Notes: generated by a model not told the origin, from the letters alone. DNA of 11,496 bases from JBIOJM01 sp044450785 (GCA_044450785.1 JBIOJM010000330.1:1-11496); one strand, 5' to 3'. Shown: positions 1 to 8,064, counted from the first letter of the stretch. Numbers and translations are program-made.

Positions 1-7
1 CCCCTGG

Positions 8-28
8 CCCCCCCTTCGCAAGGGGGGG
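8..28. repeat. Perfect G/C hairpin at the left edge
   Basis: Seven C plus TT (8-16) pair perfectly with AA plus seven G (20-28) around a 3-base CGC loop, giving a 9-bp stem. There is no T tract after it, so it is not a canonical Rho-independent terminator. It could still terminate or stabilise the transcript of a gene lying left of the window. Short palindromes of this kind are a plausible dispersed intergenic repeat, and such repeats often break assemblies, which may be why the sequence begins here. Confidence 0.6.
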
Positions 29-149
29 AAAGGGATCGATCGCTCGCGCCCTGGTTCGATCGCGCGCAACAAAAACACGCGTCTCGAAACCGTCCCTCCA
101 GTTCGGTCAGCACCAACTTTTCTCCAACCCACGGCGGGGCCATCGTCTG

Positions 150-2726
150 TTGCCGTTTGTCGCGATCATCGGGCTGATGGGCGGGATCGGCACGACCGGT
201 GCCTGGGGGCAGGATGGGCCCAAGCCCGCGGGACCGGCCCCACTGGCCCGGTACTTTCCGCGCCAGGACCTGGTCGTCTATGCCGAGTTCGACGGGCTCG
301 ACGCGCATCGGGATGCCTGGACCAAGACAGCCGCGTACCGTCTCTTGACCGAGACGACCACGGGCGCGATGTACGAGCAATCGATCAGCCGGATCCTCGA
401 CCTCCTTCTGGCGAACCAATCGGACGTGCCGGTGAACGGGCGGGAGCTGACCGCGCTGGCCATGCACCTGCTCCGGTCGGGATTCGCGGTGGGAATCAAC
501 CGGGCGGGGGGCGCCGGACCGCCCCGCTGTTTCGCGCTGGTCATCCGGGCGGCGGCCAAGGGAGAGGCCCGGGCGATCCTCGACCGGATCCTGCGAGCCG
601 GCGCGCCTCCCCGCGCACGCGTCGAGCAGGCCGACCGGCCCGACGGGAGGAAGCTCCAGGTCCTGTCCGGTCCTCCCGCGGGCAACCTGGCATGGTGGGC
701 CGAGGGCGACGACCTCGTCGTGAGCCTGGTCTCGCCGAGCGGGCCCGACGCGATCATCGCGGCCGTCGAGGGCCGCGAGCCGAATGCGGTCGAGCATCCC
801 AACCGTGTTGCCCTGGTTCGCAGCGATCTTGCGCCAGGATTCGTGCCGGTCGGACTTGCCTTTTTCGACATGGCCGCGCTCCCGTCCCTGCCCAGGGATG
901 CTGTCGGGCTCGGGCTCGACGGCATCAAGCGGTTCGAATATCGATGGGGCTTTCACGACCAGGCTCTCGAAAGCATGGTCGGTGTCGTCGTGCCGTCCCC
1001 GCGCAGGGGCATCCCCGCTCTGTTCGATCAGCCGGTCTTCGATGCGCGGGACCTGCCACCGCTGCCCGGTGCGTTGGCGGGATTCACCGTGCTCTCGCTG
1101 GACCCGGCCCGGTTCTGGAACGTCTCGAGCACGATCATGAAGGCTCAGGCCGCGGGGCCCGGCCGCGCGGAACCGTTCGGCCCGGATCAGATCGAGCAGA
1201 CCGTTCTGCAGGCGACCGGGCTGCGGCTGCGCGAGGATATCCTGGTCCATCTCGGGCCCAGAATGACGTTTTACAACGTTGGAACCAAAATCAACGCTCC
1301 ATCGCACATTCTGGAGGGCCTTGCACAGGGTTTCTTTCGCGTTCCGAAGATGGCGATCTTGATCGAGGTCAAGGATCGCGAGGCCATCGCCAAGGCCCTC
1401 GCTACCTTGGTTGAGAGCGCCAATCAAACTCTTCTTACACCACCCGGGCGATCCATCCGGATCTCTGTGGGGAAGATCCAGCGGCTAAAGAGTCAAGACG
1501 CGGGTTATGTCTTCTCCCTGAACGGTCCCGACCTTCCCCTCACGGCGGGAATGCGACCGACACTGCTGCTGGGTCGGAAGACGCTGGTGATCGCGACCTC
1601 GCCGGCCATGGCGATCCAGGCCCGGGACCTCAGCGAACGCGTGTTGCCCGGCGGCCTCCCGGCCGGTGACCCGCTCGCTCATGGACTCGAGTCACTCCCG
1701 AGCGGCCTGACTCTGCTCAGCGTCGACGACACGCGGCAATCGCTTCTTCCCGAGCTCGTCGTGGGATTGCCCGGCCTGGTCGAGTCTCTGATGAAGGGAC
1801 AACTCTTCCGCGGCGTGCCGTTCCTGCGCTCGACGCCGTTCCAGGTCGAGGAAGCGGAAGGAGAGGTTTTCCCCGGAGGACGGAAAGTCCCCACGAGGGC
1901 GGCGGCCATCGATCCCGAGCTCATCCCCGATCCCGACGCATTGCGACCGTTCTTGTTTCCCTCGATCCACGCGCTGGTCGTCTATGACCAGGGGATCCGG
2001 TTTGTCTCGCGCGAGGCGATTCCGACGATCAATCCGGCCACGGCCGTTCCGGTCGCCATCGCCATCATGGTGCCCGCGGTGCGGTCGGCGCAAATCGCGG
2101 CGCGGCGCGCCCAATCGGTCAACAACCTCAAGCAGATCGGACTCGCCCTGCACAACTTTCACTCCGCCAACAACCATTTTCCCGCCGATATCCGGGGCAA
2201 GGACGGCAAGCCGCTCTTGAGCTGGCGCGTGCAGCTTTTGCCGTTCCTTGAGCAGGGGCAGTTATTCAACGAAATCCACCTCGACGAGCCATGGGACAGC
2301 GGCCATAACAAGGCCTTGCTGGAACGGATGCCGGCGGCGTTCGTCGTCGCCGGCACTCCTGGCGAGCCAGGTATGACTTTCTATCGCGGCTTCAGCGGCA
2401 AAGGCACCATCTTCGATCCCAAGGTCCCCAAGGGGATCGGTCTGCAAAACATCACCGACGGGACGTCGAATACAATCGCCGTCGTCGAGGCCAAGGACGC
2501 CGTTCCGTGGACCAAGCCTGACAGCGACCTTCCCTTTGACGACGACCCGAAGCTCGAACGAACCCGTGCTCTCCGGAAGGAACTGGGCGGCCACCTTGGC
2601 GGCGGATTCAATGCACTCTTCTGCGACGGCTCAGTTCGTTTCATCCGGGAGACCGTCAACCCGCAAGTGTTGCGTGCATTGCTCACCCGCAATGGGGGTG
2701 AGGTGATCTCGAGCGATTCGTTCTAG
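150..2726 (+). CDS. Large exported protein with C-terminal DUF1559 domain
   Basis: The 858-residue protein has a hydrophobic N-terminus that looks like a signal peptide, with a likely cleavage after AWG near residue 20. An approximately 600-residue region follows that I cannot assign to a named family. From about residue 640 comes a DUF1559 domain: a short hydrophobic stretch (VAIAIMVPAV), then AARRAQSVNNLKQIGLALHN, the LSWRVQLLPFLEQ block and, near residues 815-830, the closing GGGFNALFCDGSVRF motif. DUF1559 is greatly expanded in planctomycetes, usually behind a type IV pilin-like N-terminus; here it is the tail of a much longer protein. Its function is unknown, with an envelope or secreted role inferred. 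The chosen start is TTG at 150, the only ATG/GTG/TTG upstream in frame, with no good ribosome site. The frame stays open to the window edge, and the codons before 150 read R-R-G-H-R-L, which would suit a signal-peptide n-region, so translation may begin earlier at a rare codon. Confidence 0.85.
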   Translation: MPFVAIIGLMGGIGTTGAWGQDGPKPAGPAPLARYFPRQDLVVYAEFDGLDAHRDAWTKTAAYRLLTETTTGAMYEQSISRILDLLLANQSDVPVNGRELTALAMHLLRSGFAVGINRAGGAGPPRCFALVIRAAAKGEARAILDRILRAGAPPRARVEQADRPDGRKLQVLSGPPAGNLAWWAEGDDLVVSLVSPSGPDAIIAAVEGREPNAVEHPNRVALVRSDLAPGFVPVGLAFFDMAALPSLPRDAVGLGLDGIKRFEYRWGFHDQALESMVGVVVPSPRRGIPALFDQPVFDARDLPPLPGALAGFTVLSLDPARFWNVSSTIMKAQAAGPGRAEPFGPDQIEQTVLQATGLRLREDILVHLGPRMTFYNVGTKINAPSHILEGLAQGFFRVPKMAILIEVKDREAIAKALATLVESANQTLLTPPGRSIRISVGKIQRLKSQDAGYVFSLNGPDLPLTAGMRPTLLLGRKTLVIATSPAMAIQARDLSERVLPGGLPAGDPLAHGLESLPSGLTLLSVDDTRQSLLPELVVGLPGLVESLMKGQLFRGVPFLRSTPFQVEEAEGEVFPGGRKVPTRAAAIDPELIPDPDALRPFLFPSIHALVVYDQGIRFVSREAIPTINPATAVPVAIAIMVPAVRSAQIAARRAQSVNNLKQIGLALHNFHSANNHFPADIRGKDGKPLLSWRVQLLPFLEQGQLFNEIHLDEPWDSGHNKALLERMPAAFVVAGTPGEPGMTFYRGFSGKGTIFDPKVPKGIGLQNITDGTSNTIAVVEAKDAVPWTKPDSDLPFDDDPKLERTRALRKELGGHLGGGFNALFCDGSVRFIRETVNPQVLRALLTRNGGEVISSDSF

Positions 2727-2759
2727 GCTCAGCCGGCTCGGCCGCGTCCTTTAGCTGAA

Positions 2760-4097
2760 ATGGCACGGGGGTCTTCCATGTCGTCTTCGTCTACTCCGGC
2801 GTCGAATTCGCATCCCGGCCCGGGCGCGATCGAGCGGGTGGCGATCCTGTTTGCGGGCGGTCCCGCGCCGGCGGCCAACGCGGTGATCTCGACGGCCGCG
2901 GCCTCATTTCGCCGGCACGGCATCGAGGTGCTGGGGCTCTTGCATGGTTATGCCCATCTCGTCGAGTACGGTGACGACCATCCGATGCAGGAGGGGCGCG
3001 ACTACGTCGTTCTCGACCAGACCAACCTGAGGCGCACCCGGAATACTCGCGGCATCTTGATCGGCACGTCGCGGACCAATCCCGCCAAGGATGTTTCGCA
3101 GCCCGATCACCTGGCCGATCCGGAGCGGACCGCCCAGCTCCGCACGGTCCATCGAGCCCTCTCGTCCCTGGGCGTCAATGCCCTGATCTCGATCGGCGGC
3201 GACGACACGCTCAAGACCGCCAACAAGTTCAAGCGGTTCCAGGACTACCTGCCGCCCGAGGAAAAGCGGATCGCCGTGGTCCACGTGCCCAAGACGATCG
3301 ACAACGACTACCGCGGGATCGACTTCACGTTCGGCTACTTCACGGCGGTCGAGACCCTGGCGGGCGAAATCCGCAATCTCCTCGCGGACGCGGAGGCGGG
3401 CCGGATGTACTTCATGGTCGAGACGATGGGCCGCAGCGCCGGCTGGCTGGCCTACGGCGCCGCCATCGCCAGCGAGGCGAGCCTGGTGCTCAGCGTCGAG
3501 GACCTGGTCGACGAGCTCTTGACGCGGGAGACCGTGACCGACCCGAAAACCGGAACGGCGACAGCACGTAAAATTCTGAACATAGAAAAGATCGTAGACA
3601 TGATCGTCCACGTGATGATCGGTCGTGAACAGGAAGGCAAGGAGTTTGGCGCCATCGTGCTGGCGGAGGGGCTGGCCCAGTATATGCCCGCGCAATACCT
3701 CGAAGGAGTCAAGTTCGACGATCACGGCAACATCTCGCTGTCGCAGACCAACCTGGCCCGCAACATGACGAAGCTGGTCGAGGCCGAATTCGAGAAACGA
3801 CAAGGCAAGAAGCGGCGCGTGATCGGATTGCAGCTCGGCTACGAGGCCCGCTGCGCCTTGCCCCATGCCTTCGACGTCATCCTGGGCAGCCAGCTCGGCG
3901 TCGGCGCCTACCGCGCCTTGGTCGAAAACCGCGCGGACGGCGTTTTGATCTCGGTCTCCGGCCAGCTCAACCTCAACTATGTCCCCTTTGACACGCTGAT
4001 CGACCCCGATTCGCTCGTGACCGTGGTGCGCTTCATTCAGCCGGGCTCCGACTTCCAGCGGCTGGCCCGATTCCTGGAGAACTATCCGCACGAGTGA
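2760..4097 (+). CDS. pfp: Pyrophosphate-dependent 6-phosphofructokinase
   Basis: This 445-residue cytoplasmic enzyme phosphorylates fructose 6-phosphate to fructose 1,6-bisphosphate. Visible motifs are the N-terminal FAGGPAPAANAVI (residues 32-43), GGDD (146-149), PKTIDND (177-183, containing the catalytic Asp181), MGRSAG (223-228, sugar-phosphate binding) and GYEAR (360-364). In this superfamily ATP-dependent enzymes normally carry GGDG and PGTIDND; Asp149 and Lys178 at these positions are the established signature of pyrophosphate users. The reaction would then be near-equilibrium and reversible, serving glycolysis and gluconeogenesis. Length is usual for the family. The second ATG (2778) is a possible alternative start because the first 25 residues are low-complexity and sit outside the fold, and a G-rich stretch lies just before it. 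Neither ATG has a strong Shine-Dalgarno. The gene follows the DUF1559 gene by 33 bases on the same strand and converges on the ABC permease with only 7 bases between stop codons, so no separate terminator fits there. Confidence 0.92.
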   Translation: MARGSSMSSSSTPASNSHPGPGAIERVAILFAGGPAPAANAVISTAAASFRRHGIEVLGLLHGYAHLVEYGDDHPMQEGRDYVVLDQTNLRRTRNTRGILIGTSRTNPAKDVSQPDHLADPERTAQLRTVHRALSSLGVNALISIGGDDTLKTANKFKRFQDYLPPEEKRIAVVHVPKTIDNDYRGIDFTFGYFTAVETLAGEIRNLLADAEAGRMYFMVETMGRSAGWLAYGAAIASEASLVLSVEDLVDELLTRETVTDPKTGTATARKILNIEKIVDMIVHVMIGREQEGKEFGAIVLAEGLAQYMPAQYLEGVKFDDHGNISLSQTNLARNMTKLVEAEFEKRQGKKRRVIGLQLGYEARCALPHAFDVILGSQLGVGAYRALVENRADGVLISVSGQLNLNYVPFDTLIDPDSLVTVVRFIQPGSDFQRLARFLENYPHE

Positions 4098-4104
4098 GAG
4101 GCAT

Positions 4105-5455
4105 TTACCTTGCCATCACCCACCGCGCGAGCTCACGGTAGCCGGGGGTCTTGCCCTGCATGAGCAAGCCGGTCCGGAAGATCTTGCCGGCGCCCCAGAC
4201 GCAGAAGAGCGCGGTCAGGATCGTCAGGATAAAGGACAGTCCAACTTGCCAGACCGGCGGCGCGGGGCGCAGGGCCAGCCGCATCAACATCAGGAACGGA
4301 GTGGCCGGCGGGAACAGCGAAAAGCCCACCGAGAGCGCGCTCGACGGGTCCCGCAACACCGCCATCCAGACGAAGGCCGGGAACATGGAGAGGAGCATGA
4401 CCGGCATCATCAGCGATTGGGCATCCTTCAGCTCGTTGCAGGCCGCGCCGACCGCCATGTAGAGCGATCCATACAGGAGGATGGCCAGCAAGAGGAACAC
4501 GGCGAGGCCGATCAAGAGCCCGGCCGAGATGACGTCGGCGTAGCCGTAATAAGCGGCGCACGAGTATCCCGCCCCGAGATAAAGTGAGGCCAGCACCATC
4601 GCGACCCCGGCATTTCCCAGCAGCTTGCCCAGCATCAGCTCGAACGGCGAGATCGAGCCGAGCAACACCTCGCTGATCTTGCTCATCTTTTCTTCGATCA
4701 CGCTGTTTAAAAGTTGGGGCGCACTGGTCATGATCACGAAGAACATGGAGAACATGAGGATGCCTGGAACGACGAACGTGCGGATCGGATCGACTTTTTG
4801 TGCCGCCTTGATCGCGAGCCGGCCACCAGCGGCCGAGCGATCGAGCTCGACCAAGCCGAGATTGTCGATTGGGACCGGCTGGCTGATCCGATCGGCGACC
4901 GCCTGGTCGATCCCGGTCGAACGGAACCGCCGCGCTCGGATTTCGCCGTTGACGGCGGCCACCAGCCAGTTGCGGATCACGTCGTCGTTGGGGTTGTCGG
5001 AGTGATACTCCATCGTCGGAGGAGGCGCGGCGCTCGTTCGTGGCACCTCGATCGCCTGGGGTGGAATGACCACGAAGGCATCGAGCTCGCCGCGGCGAAT
5101 GCGGTCGGAAAGCTCCAGAACCACGGAGGGATCGACTTCCTCCTGGCTCACCGTCGTGATCCGCGAGGCCCGGATCCGCGGGCGGATCGCCTTCTTGGCT
5201 TCTAGATCGAGCGTCTGAGAGTTATTGGTCTCGGCTGCGCGATCGAGGGCGGCATAGAGCTCTCCGGTGCGGTCGATGACGGCGATCGTTCGCGTCCTGG
5301 TGTCCGCGCGCTTGGCGAGGAACAGTTGTAAGAGGACCGACGCCCCCGGTGATCACCGGCAACAGCAAGATCCCGATGATGAACGACTTGGTGCGGACGA
5401 ACGAGCCGAACTCGGTCGTCGCCACGATGCGGATCTTGGATGGATCAGGATGCAT
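4105..5455 (-). CDS. ABC-2 type exporter permease (NatB-like), frameshifted
   Basis: Membrane subunit of an ABC exporter. The reading frame is broken. The N-terminus starts at ATG 5455 with MHPDPSKIRIVATTEFGSFV and one hydrophobic helix (FIIGILLLPVIT). At a run of five C (plus strand 5343-5347) the frame must shift by one base to continue as ASVLLQLFLAKRAD and onward without a stop to TAA at 4105. The joined product would be about 449 residues: TM1, a large extracytoplasmic domain of roughly 170-200 residues, then about six helices. The IEEKMSKISEVLLGSISPFE segment just after the second helix is typical of NatB/ABC2_membrane_3 permeases. The start overlaps the ATPase stop by 11 bases and has GGAGG nine bases upstream, so the two are translationally coupled. 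If the shift is real, only a truncated C-terminal product (from GTG 5151) could be made and the exporter would be inactive; a homopolymer sequencing error is an equally good explanation. Substrate is unknown (Na+ efflux in the NatAB prototype). Confidence 0.85.
5343..5347. other. Frameshift site in the permease gene
   Basis: On the minus strand the text reads ATC ACC GGG GGC G TCG GTC. Codons upstream are in one frame and the family-like sequence downstream is in another. Four G would read I-T-G-A-S-V; seven G would read I-T-G-G-A-S-V, which better resembles the M/T-G-G-S/A-x-V pattern I expect in NatB-like proteins. Five G breaks the frame. No other interruption is seen in the gene. Confidence 0.8.
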
Positions 5456-6380
5456 GGGACGTGACCTCCGGGCCATTCTCGTTTTCGGTTTCGGGCGCCG
5501 CGATCCGGACGAAGATATCGTGGAGCGACGGGCGGGCGACCTCGAAGTGTTGGATCCGGGTCCGGGCCATCAGGGCCTCGAGCAGGGTCTGCGGGTCGCC
5601 GCGCCACGCGACTTCCTGGAAGTTCCCCTGGTCGTTGACCTCCTCGATCCCGGGCAGTCCCTCGAGCGCGGATGCGCCATCCTCGGTCCGGAGGCGGATC
5701 GTGTCGTAACCATATTCCGACTGGATCTCGTCGAGCGTGCCGTCCAAGACCTTTCGCCCCTTGAAGATCATGAAGATCCGGTCGCACAACCGCTCGGCGA
5801 CGCCCATGTCGTGGGTGGAGAAGACGATCGTGGTACCCGCCTTCTTGAGGTCGAGCACGGCGTCCTTGAGGACCTCGGAGTTGACCGGGTCGAGGCCCGT
5901 GAACGGCTCGTCCAGGATCAACAGCTCGGGCCCGTTCAGCACCGCCGCGATGAACTGAACCTTCTGGGCCATTCCCTTGGAGAGGGCGTCGATCCGCTTA
6001 TCGATCCAGTCGGAGAGTCCCATGCGGTCGAGCCAATGGGAGATCGAGCGATCGAGCTCCGGCTGCTTCGCCCCTTTCAGAGAGCCGTAGTACCTCAGCA
6101 AGCGCCGCACCGTCATCCGCTTGTAGAGCCCGCGCTCCTCGGGCAAGTAGCTGACCCGGTCGCGCGCCGCCCGCGTGCCACGCTCGCCCAGGACCTCGAT
6201 CTCTCCCTCGTCGGGAAGCAGGATGTGCATGATCATCCGCAACGTGGTCGTCTTGCCCGACCCATTGGGACCGATGAACCCGTAGAGCGAACCAACGGGC
6301 ACGGTCAGGTCGAGGTCGTTGACGGCGACCACACCGTTGAATTTCTTTGTGACAGCGCGGATTGTGATGGCAGGGTTCAT
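5445..6380 (-). CDS. ABC exporter ATP-binding protein (NatA-like)
   Basis: This 311-residue cytoplasmic ATPase would power the permease encoded immediately after it. Ordered motifs are Walker A GPNGSGKT (37-44), a YLPEERGLY Q-loop region (78-86), signature LSKGMAQKVQ (133-142), Walker B LLILDEP (153-159), D-loop GLDP (162-165) and the switch histidine in STHDM (His190). The final 90 residues match the position of the DUF4162-type C-terminal extension common in NatA/YhaQ-like exporters. LSKGM in place of LSGGQ, and EER in place of a clear Gln in the Q-loop region, are usual for this subgroup and do not indicate loss of function. The start is ATG 6380; the preceding 20 bases show no strong Shine-Dalgarno. 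The TGA stop lies inside the permease start region, an arrangement expected for a two-gene operon. Upstream is the MITE-containing intergenic region, so the operon promoter should lie just above 6380. Confidence 0.93.
   Translation of the reverse strand: MNPAITIRAVTKKFNGVVAVNDLDLTVPVGSLYGFIGPNGSGKTTTLRMIMHILLPDEGEIEVLGERGTRAARDRVSYLPEERGLYKRMTVRRLLRYYGSLKGAKQPELDRSISHWLDRMGLSDWIDKRIDALSKGMAQKVQFIAAVLNGPELLILDEPFTGLDPVNSEVLKDAVLDLKKAGTTIVFSTHDMGVAERLCDRIFMIFKGRKVLDGTLDEIQSEYGYDTIRLRTEDGASALEGLPGIEEVNDQGNFQEVAWRGDPQTLLEALMARTRIQHFEVARPSLHDIFVRIAAPETENENGPEVTSHAS
5465..5469 (-). promoter_or_regulatory. Shine-Dalgarno GGAGG of the permease
   Basis: CCTCC on the plus strand gives GGAGG nine bases before the minus-strand ATG at 5455, inside the 3' end of the ATPase gene. 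It favours 5455 as the permease start over the longer in-frame extension to 5476. Confidence 0.75.
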
Positions 6381-6704
6381 GACGAGTCAAACCGCCAGGT
6401 CCAGGGAATGAATCCATAGGACACCGAGCGCCAGGGAATTCGTTCCGGACGGACGAATATTCCGTTTGTCGGCCATCGCGCCTGGTTGATTTCGGACAAC
6501 GGCCCGTGAGTAGTAATGCTGCTTTGCTTCTGGTTCCGCTGCACGGTTAACCGCCGCGGCATCACGGAAGCGTTTTTCCAGAAGCTGGAGCGGCATTGGG
6601 ACCTGGTCATGGAGCATGTCAACGCTAGATGGACGAGCAAGCCGCCGCCGACCGGAGGCAGGGATAACGCGGCATGGCCTACGACAAGGATCAGGCGGGT
6701 GACG
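6381..6704. other. Gene-free stretch upstream of the ABC operon
   Basis: No credible gene. Open frames here are short, mutually overlapping and without family motifs or ribosome sites. One plus-strand stretch around 6555-6640 (reading ITEAFFQKLERHWDLV) has protein-like periodicity and could be decayed coding debris, but I cannot identify it. The promoter of the minus-strand ABC genes must lie in the part nearest 6380; no convincing -35/-10 pair was recognised. Confidence 0.5.
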
Positions 6705-6897
6705 GGGTGGTGCCCAACGCCGTTAAGCGTTTTTTTGCATGAAGATAGGGGGTTTTGGCGATTCGGTGTACCGTTTTTGTGAACGGGGTTGTCGCTGGGA
6801 ATGCAGCGATATCAGAAAACTCTGGAAAAGCAGGCAATTTCGGGAGGCGCTTGGACACCTGCCTCTGCAAAATGCTTAACGGCGTTGGGTGGTGCCC
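6705..6897. mobile_element. MITE-like non-autonomous transposon with target duplication
   Basis: AACGCCGTTAAGC at 6716-6728 is repeated exactly in inverted orientation at 6874-6886. The inverted match extends imperfectly inward on both sides as one variable base, a run of 4-7 T, then GCA. Immediately outside both ends stands the same 11-base direct repeat GGGTGGTGCCC (6705-6715 and 6887-6897), as expected for a target-site duplication. The element proper is then 171 bases. Because the target begins GGG and ends CCC, the data can also be read as 16-base inverted repeats (6713-6728, 6874-6889) with a 5-base duplication TGGTG. The interior is visibly richer in A+T than the flanks and encodes no transposase, so movement would need one supplied in trans. 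Duplications of 10-12 bases are characteristic of IS4-type families; that affiliation is inference. Confidence 0.82.
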
Positions 6898-7307
6898 CTG
6901 CACTTTTTGACCATGTGGGGGAGCCGCCGCGACATGCGGGCATGGAAAGGGCACGATTGGGGTACGCTCGACCGCCTGCATGCGAGTTGCGCTCGAAGAA
7001 CATGCCACTCATTTTGTTTTCAGCGTCCGACGTTTCCGATCTCTCTGCCTAGGTACTCGTTCATACCAGCGATAAAATGCCCGTCGTCATGGCCGACCTG
7101 ACGTCTTTCACCACCACGACTGTCGGACAGCCGATTGTTCCCGCAGGTTGCGCGCGATAACCTGGCTGATACGCTCTGGCAATCGTCGAGAGAAATGCGT
7201 AGATGAGGAGAGCATCCGTCGGTACGGGCAGTAGGTGATCGTGCACCGCCACCGGGTTCCGGTTTTTGAAGCCCAGCGACGAATTCTTTCAGGCAAGAAG
7301 TAAGTGT
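6898..7307. other. Gene-free stretch before the stress-protein gene
   Basis: No supported gene. Minus-strand frames here (for example 7020-7490) run into the antisense of the stress-protein gene and show no motifs. A small inverted repeat CAGGTT/AACCTG with a 9-base loop lies near 7146-7166. Part of this stretch may be decayed gene sequence. Confidence 0.5.
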
Positions 7308-7312
7308 GGAGG
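7308..7312 (+). promoter_or_regulatory. Shine-Dalgarno GGAGG of the stress-protein gene
   Basis: GGAGG ends 11 bases before ATG 7324. It overlaps the GTG at 7306, which therefore cannot be the start served by this site, so ATG 7324 is preferred. Confidence 0.6.
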
Positions 7313-7323
7313 TCTCCGCAGCC

Positions 7324-8064
7324 ATGGACACATCGATGGATCGCGATTCCTCGATCAGGAAGCTCGCCGAGTTGATCGGTGAAATCCGGATCGCGATGCT
7401 CACGACGACGACCGAGGACGGCTCGATTCGAAGCCGTCCGATGACAACCCAGCTTGCCAAGGTCGACGGTGAACTTTGGTTCTTCACCAAACGGGAGTCA
7501 CCAAAGGCCGACGAGATCAGGCGCCACCGCCGCGTGAGTCTCAGTTACGCGAAACCCGAGGACAATAGCTACGTCTCCATCTCGGGTACGGCCGAGTTGA
7601 TCACCGACCAGAAGAAGGCTCAGGAGCTCTGGGACCCAAGCTACGAACAATGGTTCCCCCAAGGGGCCAGTGACCCATCGCTGATCCTGATCCGAGTGAC
7701 GGTCGAGCAGGCGGAGTACTGGCATGCGCCTTCGTCGGCGTTCACCCTGCAGGCGGGGTTCGTCGTGCTGGCCCCGGAGCGGCGGGCGAACCCGGAGTTC
7801 CACGCGAAGATCGCGATGCTGAGCGAGTACGGCCCGGTCATCACCACAAGAGCCCCGTGTTCCTCGTGCGGGACGTTCCATACGACGCTCTATCACCGGG
7901 CATTCCCTCATCTGTGCGGACAGGGGGAAACGCCGCAAGAGAGAGCGGAGGACCTGATCCGGCGCCTGGCCCACGAGAAGGAGATTCACGCAGACACTGC
8001 GCATTGCGAGAGCGTGGATCGGGCCGTTGCCGAGGTCCAAACCTTCCTCGAAAAGAGTCCGTGA
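7324..8064 (+). CDS. General stress protein 26-like flavin split-barrel protein with Cys/His-rich tail
   Basis: Residues 1 to about 147 of 246 are a pyridoxamine 5'-phosphate oxidase-like FMN-binding split barrel of the general stress protein 26 type. Recognisable blocks are IRIAMLTTTTEDGSIRSRPM, DGELWFFTKRESPKADEIRR, the SYVSISGTAELI strand, the WFPQG segment and VEQAEYWHAPSS. Family members usually end about 15-20 residues later. Here the frame continues for roughly 100 residues with an unrelated region: CSSCG (Cys179, Cys182), then FHTTLYHRAFPHLC (His186, His191, His196, Cys198), and HADTAHC (His222, His227, Cys228) before a helical C-terminus. The Cys/His spacing would suit a metal site, but this is inference. 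The tail may be a once separate protein joined by an in-frame deletion, or a true fusion. No enzyme activity can be stated; family members bind FMN or related cofactors. The start is ATG 7324 behind GGAGG. A hairpin follows 89 bases after the stop. Confidence 0.85.
   Translation: MDTSMDRDSSIRKLAELIGEIRIAMLTTTTEDGSIRSRPMTTQLAKVDGELWFFTKRESPKADEIRRHRRVSLSYAKPEDNSYVSISGTAELITDQKKAQELWDPSYEQWFPQGASDPSLILIRVTVEQAEYWHAPSSAFTLQAGFVVLAPERRANPEFHAKIAMLSEYGPVITTRAPCSSCGTFHTTLYHRAFPHLCGQGETPQERAEDLIRRLAHEKEIHADTAHCESVDRAVAEVQTFLEKSP

Noticed and set aside
78..142. LSKGM signature and EER in the Q-loop region of the ABC ATPase as possible loss of function (residues 78-142 of the protein)
   Set aside because: These variants are usual in NatA-like exporters; coordinates given are residues, the gene lies at 5445-6380.
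2904..4091. 395-residue minus-strand open frame opposite the phosphofructokinase gene
   Set aside because: It is the antisense of a gene with complete, ordered family motifs; long antisense frames are expected in high-GC DNA.
5340..5350. Programmed ribosomal frameshifting in the permease
   Set aside because: No slippery heptamer with a downstream structure was recognised and NatB-like permeases are not known to use it; error or mutation is simpler.
5349..6419. 356-residue plus-strand open frame opposite the ABC ATPase gene
   Set aside because: Antisense shadow of a gene with all ABC motifs; its composition is Asp/Arg/Val-rich and motif-free.
6516..6782. 88-residue plus-strand open frame before and across the MITE
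   Set aside because: It runs into the transposable element, has no ribosome site and shows no recognisable domain beyond a short protein-like patch.
7020..7490. 156-residue minus-strand open frame upstream of and opposite the stress-protein gene
   Set aside because: Partly antisense to a clear gene and without motifs.
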